Below are positions 44,335 through 52,996 of a DNA stretch of 64,000 nt, in pieces. The DNA is from Planctomycetota bacterium (lineage in GTDB: Bacteria; Planctomycetota; Planctomycetia; Gemmatales; Gemmataceae), in NCBI GenBank assembly GCA_016872605.1, contig VGZI01000001.1:1-64000 (forward strand), given 5' to 3'. Every line of letters starts with the position of its first letter. Position 1 is the first letter of the stretch. The notes under the pieces are model-generated. The model was not told the DNA's origin and ran no database searches. It worked only from the letters and a program-made list of their open reading frames with translations. Position numbers and translations under genes: made by a program.

Positions 44335-46506
44335 TTATTGCTTCAGTTCTTCGGATTGCGACTCGCCGTTGCCGCTCCACCAGACAATCAACCCGCCCAG
44401 GAGTGCGCAGGGGCCGGCAAGCCCAAGCCAGGCGACCGGAATCTCCTTCGGCGCGAAGCCGAGCAGGATCGTGTTGTGGCAAACGTGCAGTGCCATGCCC
44501 GGCCAGACGCTGCCGCTGCGCCAACAGACTGCGCCGAGAATCAGGCCGAGGATCGCGCTGGGAACGAAGCGTTCCAATCCAATCGGCCCGCCTAGAACGA
44601 CGTGGGTGATGCCGAACAGGACGCTGCTGACGCCGATGGTGATGACGGCGCCGGATTGAGCTTTCAGCGCATTGAAGAGCAATCCGCGAAAAAAGAGTTC
44701 TTCCAGAATGGCCGGCACGATCGCGAGCGCCAACACCAGAAAGCCGACGCTGTCGCGGGCCGTGCGATACCCTTCTAACGCGGCGCCGAGGCGTTCTTCC
44801 AGAAGGTGGGCGTCCACGGTCCATTGAAGCAGCCAGAGTTCGATCGGCCAAAGCGATGCGCCGAGGATCAGGCCGCCCAGAAGCGCCGTCGTGCTGGGCA
44901 TCGACGTGCCGATTCCCGTCGCCAGCGTCACTCGTCCCACGCTCACGAAGATCGCGGGCAACATGCCGAACAGCAGCAGATTGACCGCCAAATTGAGCAG
45001 GATACTCGCCAGCGGCGGCAGCGTGCCCAGGCTCCGTACGAATGCGATCAGTGCGAACTGCATCGGGACCATGAGCGCCAAACACCACAACATCGACGGG
45101 AGCGACGCCGTGCTCTGCGGCTCGTCGGGTCGGCGCAGAAGGTCCGACCAACTGCTCTGTTCGCTGTAGAGCACGCTTTCGGCGCCGAACACGCGTGCCG
45201 CCAGCGCCAAGGCCGCCACGGCGTAAAGCCCAGTCGACAGCACTGCAATCGTGCCATGCACCGGATCGACTCCCGCGTCGAACAAATCCCGCGCCATCAG
45301 GACGATGTTCACCAGCGGCAGCACGGTCATCACGCCGGTCAGCTTCAACCCAGGCATCATCGCCATTACCCCTGGGCCCAGCGACGCCAGCATGAGCGGG
45401 ATCAGATACGCCTGCGCTTCCTTGAAGCTGCGGGCAAAGCTCGTCAAACATAAAAGCACGGCTGAAAAGAAGCCGGCGAACACCAAGAGCAAGCCGAACA
45501 TCTCCAGCAGCAGCGGCAATGACAGTTCTTGCAACCCCGGCACGTTCACGCCGCTCCACTTCACCGTGATGGTCATGAACACAAGGTTGACTACGGCATT
45601 GAGCACCGCCACCGTGACGACGGAAAAGTACTTGGCTGTCAAGAGTTCAAAGCGCGACACCGGAGCCGCGACCAGAATCTCCAGCGTCCCGCGCTCGCGC
45701 TCGCCGGCCGTCAGGTCGATGGCAGGGTAGACGGCGCCCGTAATCGTCATGAGGATCAGGATGAGCGGCACCAGCGACGCCAGGATGTTCTCGCGCGCCT
45801 CCACGCGGACGGTCACGAGCTCAACGCTCAGCATGTGGATGGCCGGCAGGTCCTTGACATTCAGGCGTGCCTTCAAATCCTCCTCGTTGGCGGCCGTGAG
45901 CAGAAGCTCAATGACGCTGATCGCATCCTGGGCCGGCGCAGAGTTGGACAACGAGTAGATGCGGCACGGCGACCAGCGGCTCACATCCGGCTTGGCGTCG
46001 CCCTGGACATTGGGCAGCATGATGAAGACTTGCACGACACCGTCATGCAGGCGCTGAATCATGCGTTCCGCGGCTTCGGCTCTTTCAGCGTCATTTTTCG
46101 GCTCACGCTCCTCCCAGACTGGTTGGACGGAAGGCAATGGCGGCGGGTCGTCCTTTCGCCCATCGACCTTGGCGGCGGCACGCTTGCGCAAAACGGCGCG
46201 TTCGCCCTGCTTGAGCCGGTCGCGAAATACATCGGCCTCCGTCTTGGTGAGCATGCCGACTTTGTAATCGGACACGGGTTTCTGCAACGCTGCCGGGAAG
46301 GAGAGCTGCAAGAACAGCACCGCCATCAGCGGGTACAGCAAGAGCGGCATCGCGATCAGCGTGAGGATCGTGCGGCGATCGCGCAGTATCTCCCGCAATT
46401 CCTTCTGCGTTAGCCGGCCCACGCGCGCTACCGTCGCGAGCCAGGTCGCATCACCGGTGCCGTCAGACGTCTCGTTCATTCCATTTCCCTTGGCGGAGTC
46501 GCGCAT
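44335..46506 (-). CDS. NatB-like ABC-2 permease fused to a CPBP/CAAX intramembrane protease
   Basis: A 723-residue membrane protein. Residues 30-440 form an ABC-2 exporter subunit with a large periplasmic loop (LTQKELREILRDRRTILTLI, then TAGERERGTLEILVAAPVSR). Residues 480-700 form a CPBP-family protease with the E-E-x-x-x-R motif in LEELFFRGLLFN, FGITHVVLGG and LHVCHNTILLG. The stop of the upstream ATPase gene is three bases away, so the two form an operon. A start at 46479 (MNETSDG, after AAGGGAAA) is also possible. It may export and process or modify a peptide or ion; the substrate is unknown. Confidence 0.88.
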   Translation of the reverse strand: MRDSAKGNGMNETSDGTGDATWLATVARVGRLTQKELREILRDRRTILTLIAMPLLLYPLMAVLFLQLSFPAALQKPVSDYKVGMLTKTEADVFRDRLKQGERAVLRKRAAAKVDGRKDDPPPLPSVQPVWEEREPKNDAERAEAAERMIQRLHDGVVQVFIMLPNVQGDAKPDVSRWSPCRIYSLSNSAPAQDAISVIELLLTAANEEDLKARLNVKDLPAIHMLSVELVTVRVEARENILASLVPLILILMTITGAVYPAIDLTAGERERGTLEILVAAPVSRFELLTAKYFSVVTVAVLNAVVNLVFMTITVKWSGVNVPGLQELSLPLLLEMFGLLLVFAGFFSAVLLCLTSFARSFKEAQAYLIPLMLASLGPGVMAMMPGLKLTGVMTVLPLVNIVLMARDLFDAGVDPVHGTIAVLSTGLYAVAALALAARVFGAESVLYSEQSSWSDLLRRPDEPQSTASLPSMLWCLALMVPMQFALIAFVRSLGTLPPLASILLNLAVNLLLFGMLPAIFVSVGRVTLATGIGTSMPSTTALLGGLILGASLWPIELWLLQWTVDAHLLEERLGAALEGYRTARDSVGFLVLALAIVPAILEELFFRGLLFNALKAQSGAVITIGVSSVLFGITHVVLGGPIGLERFVPSAILGLILGAVCWRSGSVWPGMALHVCHNTILLGFAPKEIPVAWLGLAGPCALLGGLIVWWSGNGESQSEELKQ

Positions 46507-46509
46507 CGG

Positions 46510-47274
46510 TCATTCAGCAGGACACGGGACGTTCAGCGCCGGGCCGACCTTGGACAGCTTCAAGAACATGTCGATCAAACTATGGCATCCGGTCCGCTCG
46601 CGCAACTCCGTCAACGTGCCTTCGCTGACGAGCTCGCCTTGATGCATCAAGCCGAATCGCGTGCACAGGCGCTCGGCATCATCCAGGTGGTGTGTCGTGA
46701 GGATCACGGCTTTTCCTTCGCTGCGCAGATGGTCGATATACTCGATGACGACATGGGTCCCAAGGACGTCGAGACCAAGCGTCGGTTCGTCCAGGAGCAT
46801 GACCGGCGGACGATGAATGAGAGCTCGAGCAAGGTTCACGCGCTGCCGTTGGCCGGTGCTTAGGTTGACGCAGCGCCGATCGAGAATATCGGCAAGCCCT
46901 AGCAGTTGACTGAGTCTACCAAGCTCCGCCTCGGCCTGTTCTTGCGGGACCGAGTAAAGGTCGGCGAAGAAAAGCAGCATCTCGCTCACGGTCAGTCCCG
47001 GATAGAGGCCCGCATTGGCGGCGACCAAGCCGACCCGGCGCTTCACTTCGTCGGGGTGTTGCGTCGAGCCAAAGCCCGCGATCGACGCCTGCCCGCTGGT
47101 CGGCTCAAGGAGGCCCAGCAGCATGCGCAGCGTTGTCGTTTTGCCGGCGCCATTGGGACCGAGCAGCCCATAGACTTCGCCGGGCTGAACCGAAAACGAC
47201 AGCCGATTCACGGCCAGCAGATAGCTGCCATCTGGCAAGGGAAATCGCTTGGTGAGCTCGTGCACCGAAATCAT
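46510..47274 (-). CDS. ABC transporter ATP-binding protein, NatA-like
   Basis: A 254-residue ATPase. Walker A is LLGPNGAGKTTTLR, the signature is NLSTGQRQRV, Walker B is PPVMLLDEPTLGLD, and the switch His lies in ILTTHHLDDAE. NatA-type ATPases pair with NatB exporters for Na+ or small molecules, and the fused NatB/CPBP permease follows immediately. Confidence 0.93.
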   Translation of the reverse strand: MISVHELTKRFPLPDGSYLLAVNRLSFSVQPGEVYGLLGPNGAGKTTTLRMLLGLLEPTSGQASIAGFGSTQHPDEVKRRVGLVAANAGLYPGLTVSEMLLFFADLYSVPQEQAEAELGRLSQLLGLADILDRRCVNLSTGQRQRVNLARALIHRPPVMLLDEPTLGLDVLGTHVVIEYIDHLRSEGKAVILTTHHLDDAERLCTRFGLMHQGELVSEGTLTELRERTGCHSLIDMFLKLSKVGPALNVPCPAE

Positions 47275-47801
47275 GGGGTGATTGTATGCCCTAACCGAGA
47301 TTTCTCACCGCAGAGGACGCAGAGATCGCTGAGAGGTTAACGCGGCCGGAGGACTCACGACTCTGTCACGGGCAGGCCAAGACGGATCATTGGTCACATC
47401 GTGCGTTGCCACCGCCTCCGGAAGCTGCTCTCCACCTTGGCGCTGCGATCTCTGCCTTTTATGCGGTAACTAATGGGAACCACGGCGACCTGGAACCAGA
47501 GTGAGATCATGGGGTCGTCTGATGAAGCTCAGGTAGTGATTTCTCAGAAACGGCGCGCAAGCCGGTCCGCTGCCGACGTTCTCTCAGTGTCCGATACATG
47601 CCTCCCAGTACAATCCTGTGGCGACGAACGCCGAGCCGCAGGTTCAAAATAAAGAAACGCCGCGGCGAGTAGCCCACCTCGCCGCGGCGTTCATGTTTTC
47701 TGCTGCCAGGTCCATTCAAGCTGAAGGCGACGCGCTGCCTGAAACATCATAGAAAAGCGTTCGTGGACTGCTCCAATTTCCTTCCGTGGGAGTAGATTCG
47801 T
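47275..47801. other. Gene-poor stretch with inverted repeats
   Basis: ACCGCAGAGGACGCAGAGAT CGC (near 47309) and GCGATCTCTGCCTTTTATGC GGTA (near 47447) form a spaced inverted pair. A perfect 14-bp hairpin (47656-47669 with 47678-47691) is followed on the minus strand by TCTTTATTTT and may be a terminator. A 19-residue minus-strand frame (47691-47750) lies just before that hairpin. No other gene is supported. Confidence 0.5.
47645..47691 (-). terminator. Hairpin terminator candidate on the minus strand
   Basis: The arms AACGCCGCGGCGAG and their complement enclose TAGCCCAC. On the minus strand a T-rich tail follows. No annotated gene leads into it. Confidence 0.5.
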
Positions 47802-49676
47802 ATGAGCCGATTTCTCCCGCTCATTTTTGCATGCATGCTGTTGCTGGCCTTGCCGACCGTCGTATCGGCGCAGGACAAAGGGGCCAAGCGGCCTAACATC
47901 GTCTGGATCACCAGCGAAGACCATGGCCCGCATTTAGGGTGCTATGGCGACACGTTCGCGCGCACGCCGAACCTGGACAAGCTCGCGAAGAAAGGGATGA
48001 TCTTCACCCGCGCCTGGTCGAACGCGCCGGTGTGCGCCCCGGCCCGCACGACGATCATTTCCGGACTCTACCCGCCCTCCACCGGGTCGGAACATATGCG
48101 CAGCATGGCGCGGTTGCCGGGCAACATGAAGATGTTCGTCCATTACCTTCGCCAGCTCGGCTACTATTGCAGCAATCGCATCAAGGAGGACTACAACCTG
48201 GAGAAGACCGGCGCGGTGTGGGACGATTCGTCCAAGAGCGGGCACTGGAAGAATCGCAAGCCGGGGCAGCCGTTCTTCGCTGTCTTCAACTCGGTCAAGA
48301 GCCATGAAAGCCAAATCCGCAATCCGAAGGTCAAGGTCGTGAGCGATCCGAGCAAAGTGCGCGTGCCGGCGTATCATCCCGACACGCCCGAGGTTCGGCA
48401 TGATTGGACGCGCTACTACGACATGATCGCGTTGGTCGACGCCGACGCGGGGGAAATCTTGCGCGAGCTCGAAGCCGCCGGGCTCTTAGAAGATACAATC
48501 GTCTTCTATTTCGCCGATCACGGCTCCGGCATGCCGCGGAACAAGCGCACGCCGCTCAATAGCGGCTTGCACGTGCCGATGATCGTCCACTTCCCCGAGG
48601 CGTGGAAGCACCTTCGGCCACCGGGCTACATGGCGGGCGGGCGTTCCGATCAACTCGTCGGCTTCGTCGATCTGGCACCGACGGTGCTGTCGATCGCCGG
48701 CATGCAGCCGCCTGACTGGATGCAGGGGCGAGCGTTCGCCGGCGCTCACCTGGGTAAGGCGAACGAATTCCTGCATGGTTTCCGGGGCCGCATGGACGAA
48801 CGCTATGACTTGCAGCGCAGCGTCACCGATGGCCGTTACGTCTATCTGCGCAACTACATGCCGCACTTGCCGGCCGGGCAGCATGTCGACTACATGTTCC
48901 AGACCAAGACCACCCAGGTATGGAAGACGCTATTCGATCAAGGCAAGCTCAACGCGGAGCAAAGTCTGTTCTGGCGTGCCCCACGGGAGGCGGAAGAGCT
49001 TTACGATTTGACGACCGATCCGGACGAGGTGAAGAACCTGGCTCGCTCGCCGGCGCATCGCGCGATCCTCGAGAAACTGAGGAAGGCCCAGCAAGAGCAT
49101 GCCGTGCGGATTCGCGATGTCGGGTTGTTGCCAGAAGACGAGATGCATCGGCGTTCCGGGAAGCGAACGCCCTACGAAATGGGGCACGACGACAAGGCGT
49201 ATCCGATCGTGGGCATTCTCGCCGCAGCTGAGCGAGCGTCGTCGCTGGGCGCAGAAGACCCGGCAGCCTTGCACGGTGGATTGAGGGGTGATGACAGCGC
49301 TATTCGCTACTGGTCGGCCCTTGGCGTCCTGATGCGCGGCAAGGTCGCGGTCCAAGCAGAAACCGATCGGCTGCGTTTGCTCTTGAAGGATGAGTCGCCG
49401 TCGGTGCGTATTGTCGCGGCCGAGGCGCTGGGACACTTCGGCAACCGCCCCGATCTCGATGCCGGCTTGAAAGTGCTGCTCGACCTTGGTCATCCGCAAA
49501 AAAACTCGATCTACAACAGCCTCGCCGCCCTCAACGCGCTCGACCGCTTGGGCGAAAAGGCTCGCCCCGCTCTCGAATCGCTGCGATCTTGGCCCACTGA
49601 CGGCACGCCCGCCAACCATCGCGCCAACCCCGGTATTGGCCGCCTGCTGGCGAAGATCAAGAAGCAACTGCAATGA
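47802..49676 (+). CDS. Secreted sulfatase with C-terminal HEAT-like repeats
   Basis: A 624-residue arylsulfatase-type enzyme. After the signal peptide (MSRFLPLIFACMLLLALPTV, then VSAQ), the metal-binding start PNIVWITSEDHGPHLGCYGD is followed by the formylglycine motif CAPAR (the Cys is converted to formylglycine). FYFADHGSGMPRNKRTPLN carries further metal-site residues. The last 130 residues form HEAT-like helices (AIRYWSALGVLMRG, SVRIVAAEALGHFG). It probably releases sulfate from a polysaccharide or heparan-like N-sulfoglucosamine. Confidence 0.92.
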   Translation: MSRFLPLIFACMLLLALPTVVSAQDKGAKRPNIVWITSEDHGPHLGCYGDTFARTPNLDKLAKKGMIFTRAWSNAPVCAPARTTIISGLYPPSTGSEHMRSMARLPGNMKMFVHYLRQLGYYCSNRIKEDYNLEKTGAVWDDSSKSGHWKNRKPGQPFFAVFNSVKSHESQIRNPKVKVVSDPSKVRVPAYHPDTPEVRHDWTRYYDMIALVDADAGEILRELEAAGLLEDTIVFYFADHGSGMPRNKRTPLNSGLHVPMIVHFPEAWKHLRPPGYMAGGRSDQLVGFVDLAPTVLSIAGMQPPDWMQGRAFAGAHLGKANEFLHGFRGRMDERYDLQRSVTDGRYVYLRNYMPHLPAGQHVDYMFQTKTTQVWKTLFDQGKLNAEQSLFWRAPREAEELYDLTTDPDEVKNLARSPAHRAILEKLRKAQQEHAVRIRDVGLLPEDEMHRRSGKRTPYEMGHDDKAYPIVGILAAAERASSLGAEDPAALHGGLRGDDSAIRYWSALGVLMRGKVAVQAETDRLRLLLKDESPSVRIVAAEALGHFGNRPDLDAGLKVLLDLGHPQKNSIYNSLAALNALDRLGEKARPALESLRSWPTDGTPANHRANPGIGRLLAKIKKQLQ

Positions 49677-49695
49677 AAAAGGACGTGCTCGATCG

Positions 49696-51003
49696 TCATT
49701 TGCCGCCCGTCTCGGTCTCCTTGGCAAACCCCTTGATGGAGTTTCCCTGCATCGTGATGTCGCGCGTTTGCGGGCCCATGCGCACGGCCACGCGCTGGGC
49801 GGGGCCGCGCGATTCGGTGAACTCGTTTTCGGTGATCGTGATCGCTTCGGTGCCGCCCTGAATGTCGATGGCGGCGCCGTTCATGCCGCCGTTGTCGACG
49901 AGTTGGTTCTTGACCAGGCGGTTGCGATGGCCGCAGAAGTCCTTGCCGCGCTCGGGGCGAAAGAGGATGCCGACGTCCTTGCTGGCGTGGATTCTGTTCA
50001 GCGTGATGAGGTTATCGGTGTCGCGATGGCCGACGGAAATGCCGACGCGATTGCCGAGGATGGTGTTCTTCTCGGCCAGGCCGTACTTGACGCCCCAACA
50101 GAAGAAGATGCCGATGTCGTTGTTCTTCAGGGTGTTGTTGCGGATGATAGGCCGTTGCGAACCGGAGCCTGGATGCAGTCCGAGCTGAGCGTTGTTTTCG
50201 CTTGTGCAATTCTCGACGAGGACATCGTGACAGATCTGCCAGCTGATGCCGTCGCCGTTGTTGTTGCGTGCGGTGACGCCGCGGATGGCGACGCGGCTGC
50301 AATCCTGGAGGAAGATGCAGCCGCCGTAGTTGCCGTCGAGGTTGTCGTTCTTGGTGCGATTGCCGTCGAGCGTGAGGTTCTCGATGGCGATGTCGGTGAT
50401 GTACTCGCCGGTGACGAGCGGGAAGACGGAAACGGCAATGGCGTTGCCGCGCCGCCAAAAGTTGTCGCGCAAGGGCCGATCGAGCTTGAAGCGATTGCCG
50501 GTGCGTGCGACGAGGGTGCGTTTGATGACGGTGTCATACGACTTGCCGTCGCCACGAGCGCGAAGCGTGACGCCGTCGCCGACTTGGAATCGGTCGGCGT
50601 TTTCGAGCGTGATTTCCTGATCGTACCAGTCGCTGTCGGCCGCGAGCTTGGTGCTGGCGGACGGTTCCTTGAAGAGGATGGTGTCGGCCCCGCTGCCGAC
50701 CAAGCGGACCTTGGATTGGAGGAAGACCGAGTTGCGCAACCGATAGACGCCGGGGAGAATCTTGACGGTCCCGCCGCCGAGCCGTGCAACGTAATCGACG
50801 CCGGCCTGAATCACCTTGTCGCCTGCGCCGACGATGTCGGCGTCCTTCATACCGACGGTAATCGCCAGCTTCTCTTTCCAGTTCGGCTCGATGGCGGAGT
50901 CGCCGGACGTTGCCCGCGGCTGCGTTACGGGTGGCCGATCGTTGGCCGCGAGGGGAGCAACGAAGAGTATTAGCACAATACAAGTGACAGCATGGCGGAT
51001 CAT
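49696..51003 (-). CDS. Secreted right-handed beta-helix protein
   Basis: A 435-residue protein with a signal peptide (MIRHAVTCIVLILFVAPLAA) and a long parallel beta-helix of NosD/pectate-lyase type. Repeating N-x-I/L-x-x-N-x-x-G coils appear as IRNNTLKNNDIGIFF, EKNTILGNRVGISV and ITENEFTESRG. The start VIQAGVDYVARLGGGTVKIL PGVYRL is the usual glycan-lyase-like N-cap. It may bind or cleave polysaccharide. It is convergent with the sulfatase gene 20 bases away. Confidence 0.8.
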   Translation of the reverse strand: MIRHAVTCIVLILFVAPLAANDRPPVTQPRATSGDSAIEPNWKEKLAITVGMKDADIVGAGDKVIQAGVDYVARLGGGTVKILPGVYRLRNSVFLQSKVRLVGSGADTILFKEPSASTKLAADSDWYDQEITLENADRFQVGDGVTLRARGDGKSYDTVIKRTLVARTGNRFKLDRPLRDNFWRRGNAIAVSVFPLVTGEYITDIAIENLTLDGNRTKNDNLDGNYGGCIFLQDCSRVAIRGVTARNNNGDGISWQICHDVLVENCTSENNAQLGLHPGSGSQRPIIRNNTLKNNDIGIFFCWGVKYGLAEKNTILGNRVGISVGHRDTDNLITLNRIHASKDVGILFRPERGKDFCGHRNRLVKNQLVDNGGMNGAAIDIQGGTEAITITENEFTESRGPAQRVAVRMGPQTRDITMQGNSIKGFAKETETGGK

Positions 51004-51211
51004 GGCGTTGGCCCTGTGACGAGAAGTAGGAGGCTGTCGTCTTTTTATCCGCGCCGAGCTGTGTGGCGAGATTCGCCGCTAGCTCGTATGGTGTCCCTCG
51101 GCGGCGAGAAAAAATCCTTGGCGCCCAACGCTCGGGTTGCAATGGAGATGCCGAGGGACTCCCTACGGGCTAAGAATCACCATGTGACGACCTGTGCCAG
51201 GAGCTATCCTC

Positions 51212-52582
51212 ATGATCCGAATCGCAGCGAAATGTCTTGGGCTCTCGTGGCTTGTTCTTTTCGCGGGCGTCGCCCAGGTGCACGCTCAGAAGCCGCCCTA
51301 TGATGTCTTCCCGCCGGCCGATCCGCCGAATTATCGAGTGCGCTACGAGGCCTCGAACAAGCCGGGTGAGTTGATTTACCCAGTCAACTACACGATCTGG
51401 ATTCCACCCGGTGTGAAAACGCTGCGCGGCGTCATCGTGCATCAACACGGTTGCGGCGAGGGTTCGTGCCGGTCCGGACTTACCGGCGCCTACGACTTGC
51501 ACTGGCAGGCGCTGGCCAAGACGCACGGTTGCGCGCTCTTGTCGCCGGCATACGAACAGCCGAACAAGGCGGACTGCCAAATGTGGTGCGATCCGCGCAA
51601 CGGCTCGGATGCGGCGTTTCGCAGGTGCCTCGTCGATCTGGGCGCGAAATCGGGGCATGCCGAGTTGGCGAACGTCCCGTGGGCGCTCTGGGGCCACTCC
51701 GGAGGCGGGCACTGGGCCGGGGGCATGGTCATGCTGCATCCGCAACGCATTGCGGCGGCCTGGCTTCGCTCGGGCGTGCCGCTTCTGAAGGACGATCCGA
51801 ATCGAAAGGGCATCAAGGCGCACACGCTTCCCGACTTCGCCCGCAAGGTTCCCATCATGTGCAACCTCGGCACGAAAGAAGGGGTCACCGAGAAGGGCAA
51901 GCAGTTCGCCGGCGTTTGGCCGGCGAATGAAACGTTCTTCAACGAGGTCCGCGGCAAAGGGGGCCTCGTCGGCGTCGCCATCGATCCGCTCTCCAGTCAC
52001 GATTGCGGCAATCAGCGCTACCTGGCGATCCCGTGGCTCGACGCCTGCCTGAGCGCTCGCTTGCCTCGCGATGGAGGCGACCGCCTCAATGCGATGCCGG
52101 CAGAAGAGGCCTGGCTGGCGCCGATTCTCGGTGGCGAAGCTCAGCCCGCGGCGAAGTACAAGGGCAACGCACGGGAAGCTGCGTGGCTGCCGAACAAAGC
52201 CATAGCCAGGGCGTGGATGGAATACGTCAAGGACACGAAGGTGACCGACACGACGCCACCGCCAGCTCCGACGAATGTGCGTCGGCAAGGCAATAAGCTG
52301 AGCTGGGAAGCCGAGGCCGACCTCGAAAGCGGCCTGGCGTACTTTGTCATTGAACGCGACGGGAAGGTGTTGACGAACGTGCCCGACAAATCCAAGAACC
52401 CGTTTGGCCGACCGCTTTTCCAGGGGCTGCAATACAGCGACACGCCGACGCAGCCGCTGGTTCCCATGGTGTTCATCGACAAGTCGGCGGATCCAGGAAG
52501 GATGCATGCGTACCGCGTTATTGCCGTAAATACCGTAGGCTTGAAGTCGAAAGCCAGTGCTGAGGCGACGTCCGTTCCCTAA
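51212..52582 (+). CDS. Secreted alpha/beta hydrolase with C-terminal Fn3-like domain
   Basis: A 456-residue protein. The signal peptide is [20 protein letters not shown], then AQVHAQ. The hydrolase domain has an oxyanion strand ([17 protein letters not shown]) and the nucleophile motif [10 protein letters not shown]; the C-terminal 100 residues resemble a fibronectin III domain ([20 protein letters not shown]). It is probably an esterase or carbohydrate deacetylase in the envelope. ATG 51212 has AGGAG upstream. Confidence 0.8.
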   Translation: MIRIAAKCLGLSWLVLFAGVAQVHAQKPPYDVFPPADPPNYRVRYEASNKPGELIYPVNYTIWIPPGVKTLRGVIVHQHGCGEGSCRSGLTGAYDLHWQALAKTHGCALLSPAYEQPNKADCQMWCDPRNGSDAAFRRCLVDLGAKSGHAELANVPWALWGHSGGGHWAGGMVMLHPQRIAAAWLRSGVPLLKDDPNRKGIKAHTLPDFARKVPIMCNLGTKEGVTEKGKQFAGVWPANETFFNEVRGKGGLVGVAIDPLSSHDCGNQRYLAIPWLDACLSARLPRDGGDRLNAMPAEEAWLAPILGGEAQPAAKYKGNAREAAWLPNKAIARAWMEYVKDTKVTDTTPPPAPTNVRRQGNKLSWEAEADLESGLAYFVIERDGKVLTNVPDKSKNPFGRPLFQGLQYSDTPTQPLVPMVFIDKSADPGRMHAYRVIAVNTVGLKSKASAEATSVP

Positions 52583-52615
52583 AACCGTCGCTTTCGCTTC
52601 CGGCTCGTCAATGCA

Positions 52616-52903
52616 ATGAGGTGCAATGTGATTCGATTCTGGGGCCGCGAAATCGTGGGTTGGCTGCTCATCGCTCTGGGCTTGGCGATCTTCTATATCG
52701 TCATCGATCTCCTCTTGCGGCGAGGTCCGGAGATTCTGCTGGATGGGCATCTCTACACCATCATCGGCATTTTTGTTTTTCGTGGCGGGATTCACCTCTT
52801 GAAGGTTGCCGTCGCGGCGCGTATCGCAATGCAGGTGGAAGCGGAAGCCGCCGCGCCGACCGAAAAGCCGACGACAACGCGCGAGACGCCGTGGGACTGG
52901 TGA
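52616..52903 (+). CDS. Small membrane protein
   Basis: A 95-residue protein with two hydrophobic segments (GWLLIALGLAIFYIVIDLLL and HLYTIIGIFVFRGGIHLLKV) and a short acidic, Thr-rich C-terminus. No known family is assigned. The start ATG 52616 has only a weak Shine-Dalgarno sequence; GTG 52625 is an alternative. It lies between the hydrolase and ubiD genes. Confidence 0.65.
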   Translation: MRCNVIRFWGREIVGWLLIALGLAIFYIVIDLLLRRGPEILLDGHLYTIIGIFVFRGGIHLLKVAVAARIAMQVEAEAAAPTEKPTTTRETPWDW

Positions 52904-52913
52904 AACCGCGATT

Positions 52914-52978
52914 CTCGTTTAGCGCTCGCAGCAAGAAATCGATGGTAATGGCTGTTTTCCGCGAGCGCGAAGTCGCAA
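52914..52978. repeat. Degenerate GTTTAGCG-family repeat
   Basis: CTCGTTTAGCGCTCGCAGC and GCGAGCGCGAAGTCGC are the arms of a decayed copy upstream of ubiD. Confidence 0.6.
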
Positions 52979-52996
52979 ACGGCGATGGAATCTGCT

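Noticed and set aside
49486-50973. 495-residue plus-strand open frame over the beta-helix gene
   Set aside because: It is antisense to a well-supported secreted beta-helix protein with a signal peptide.
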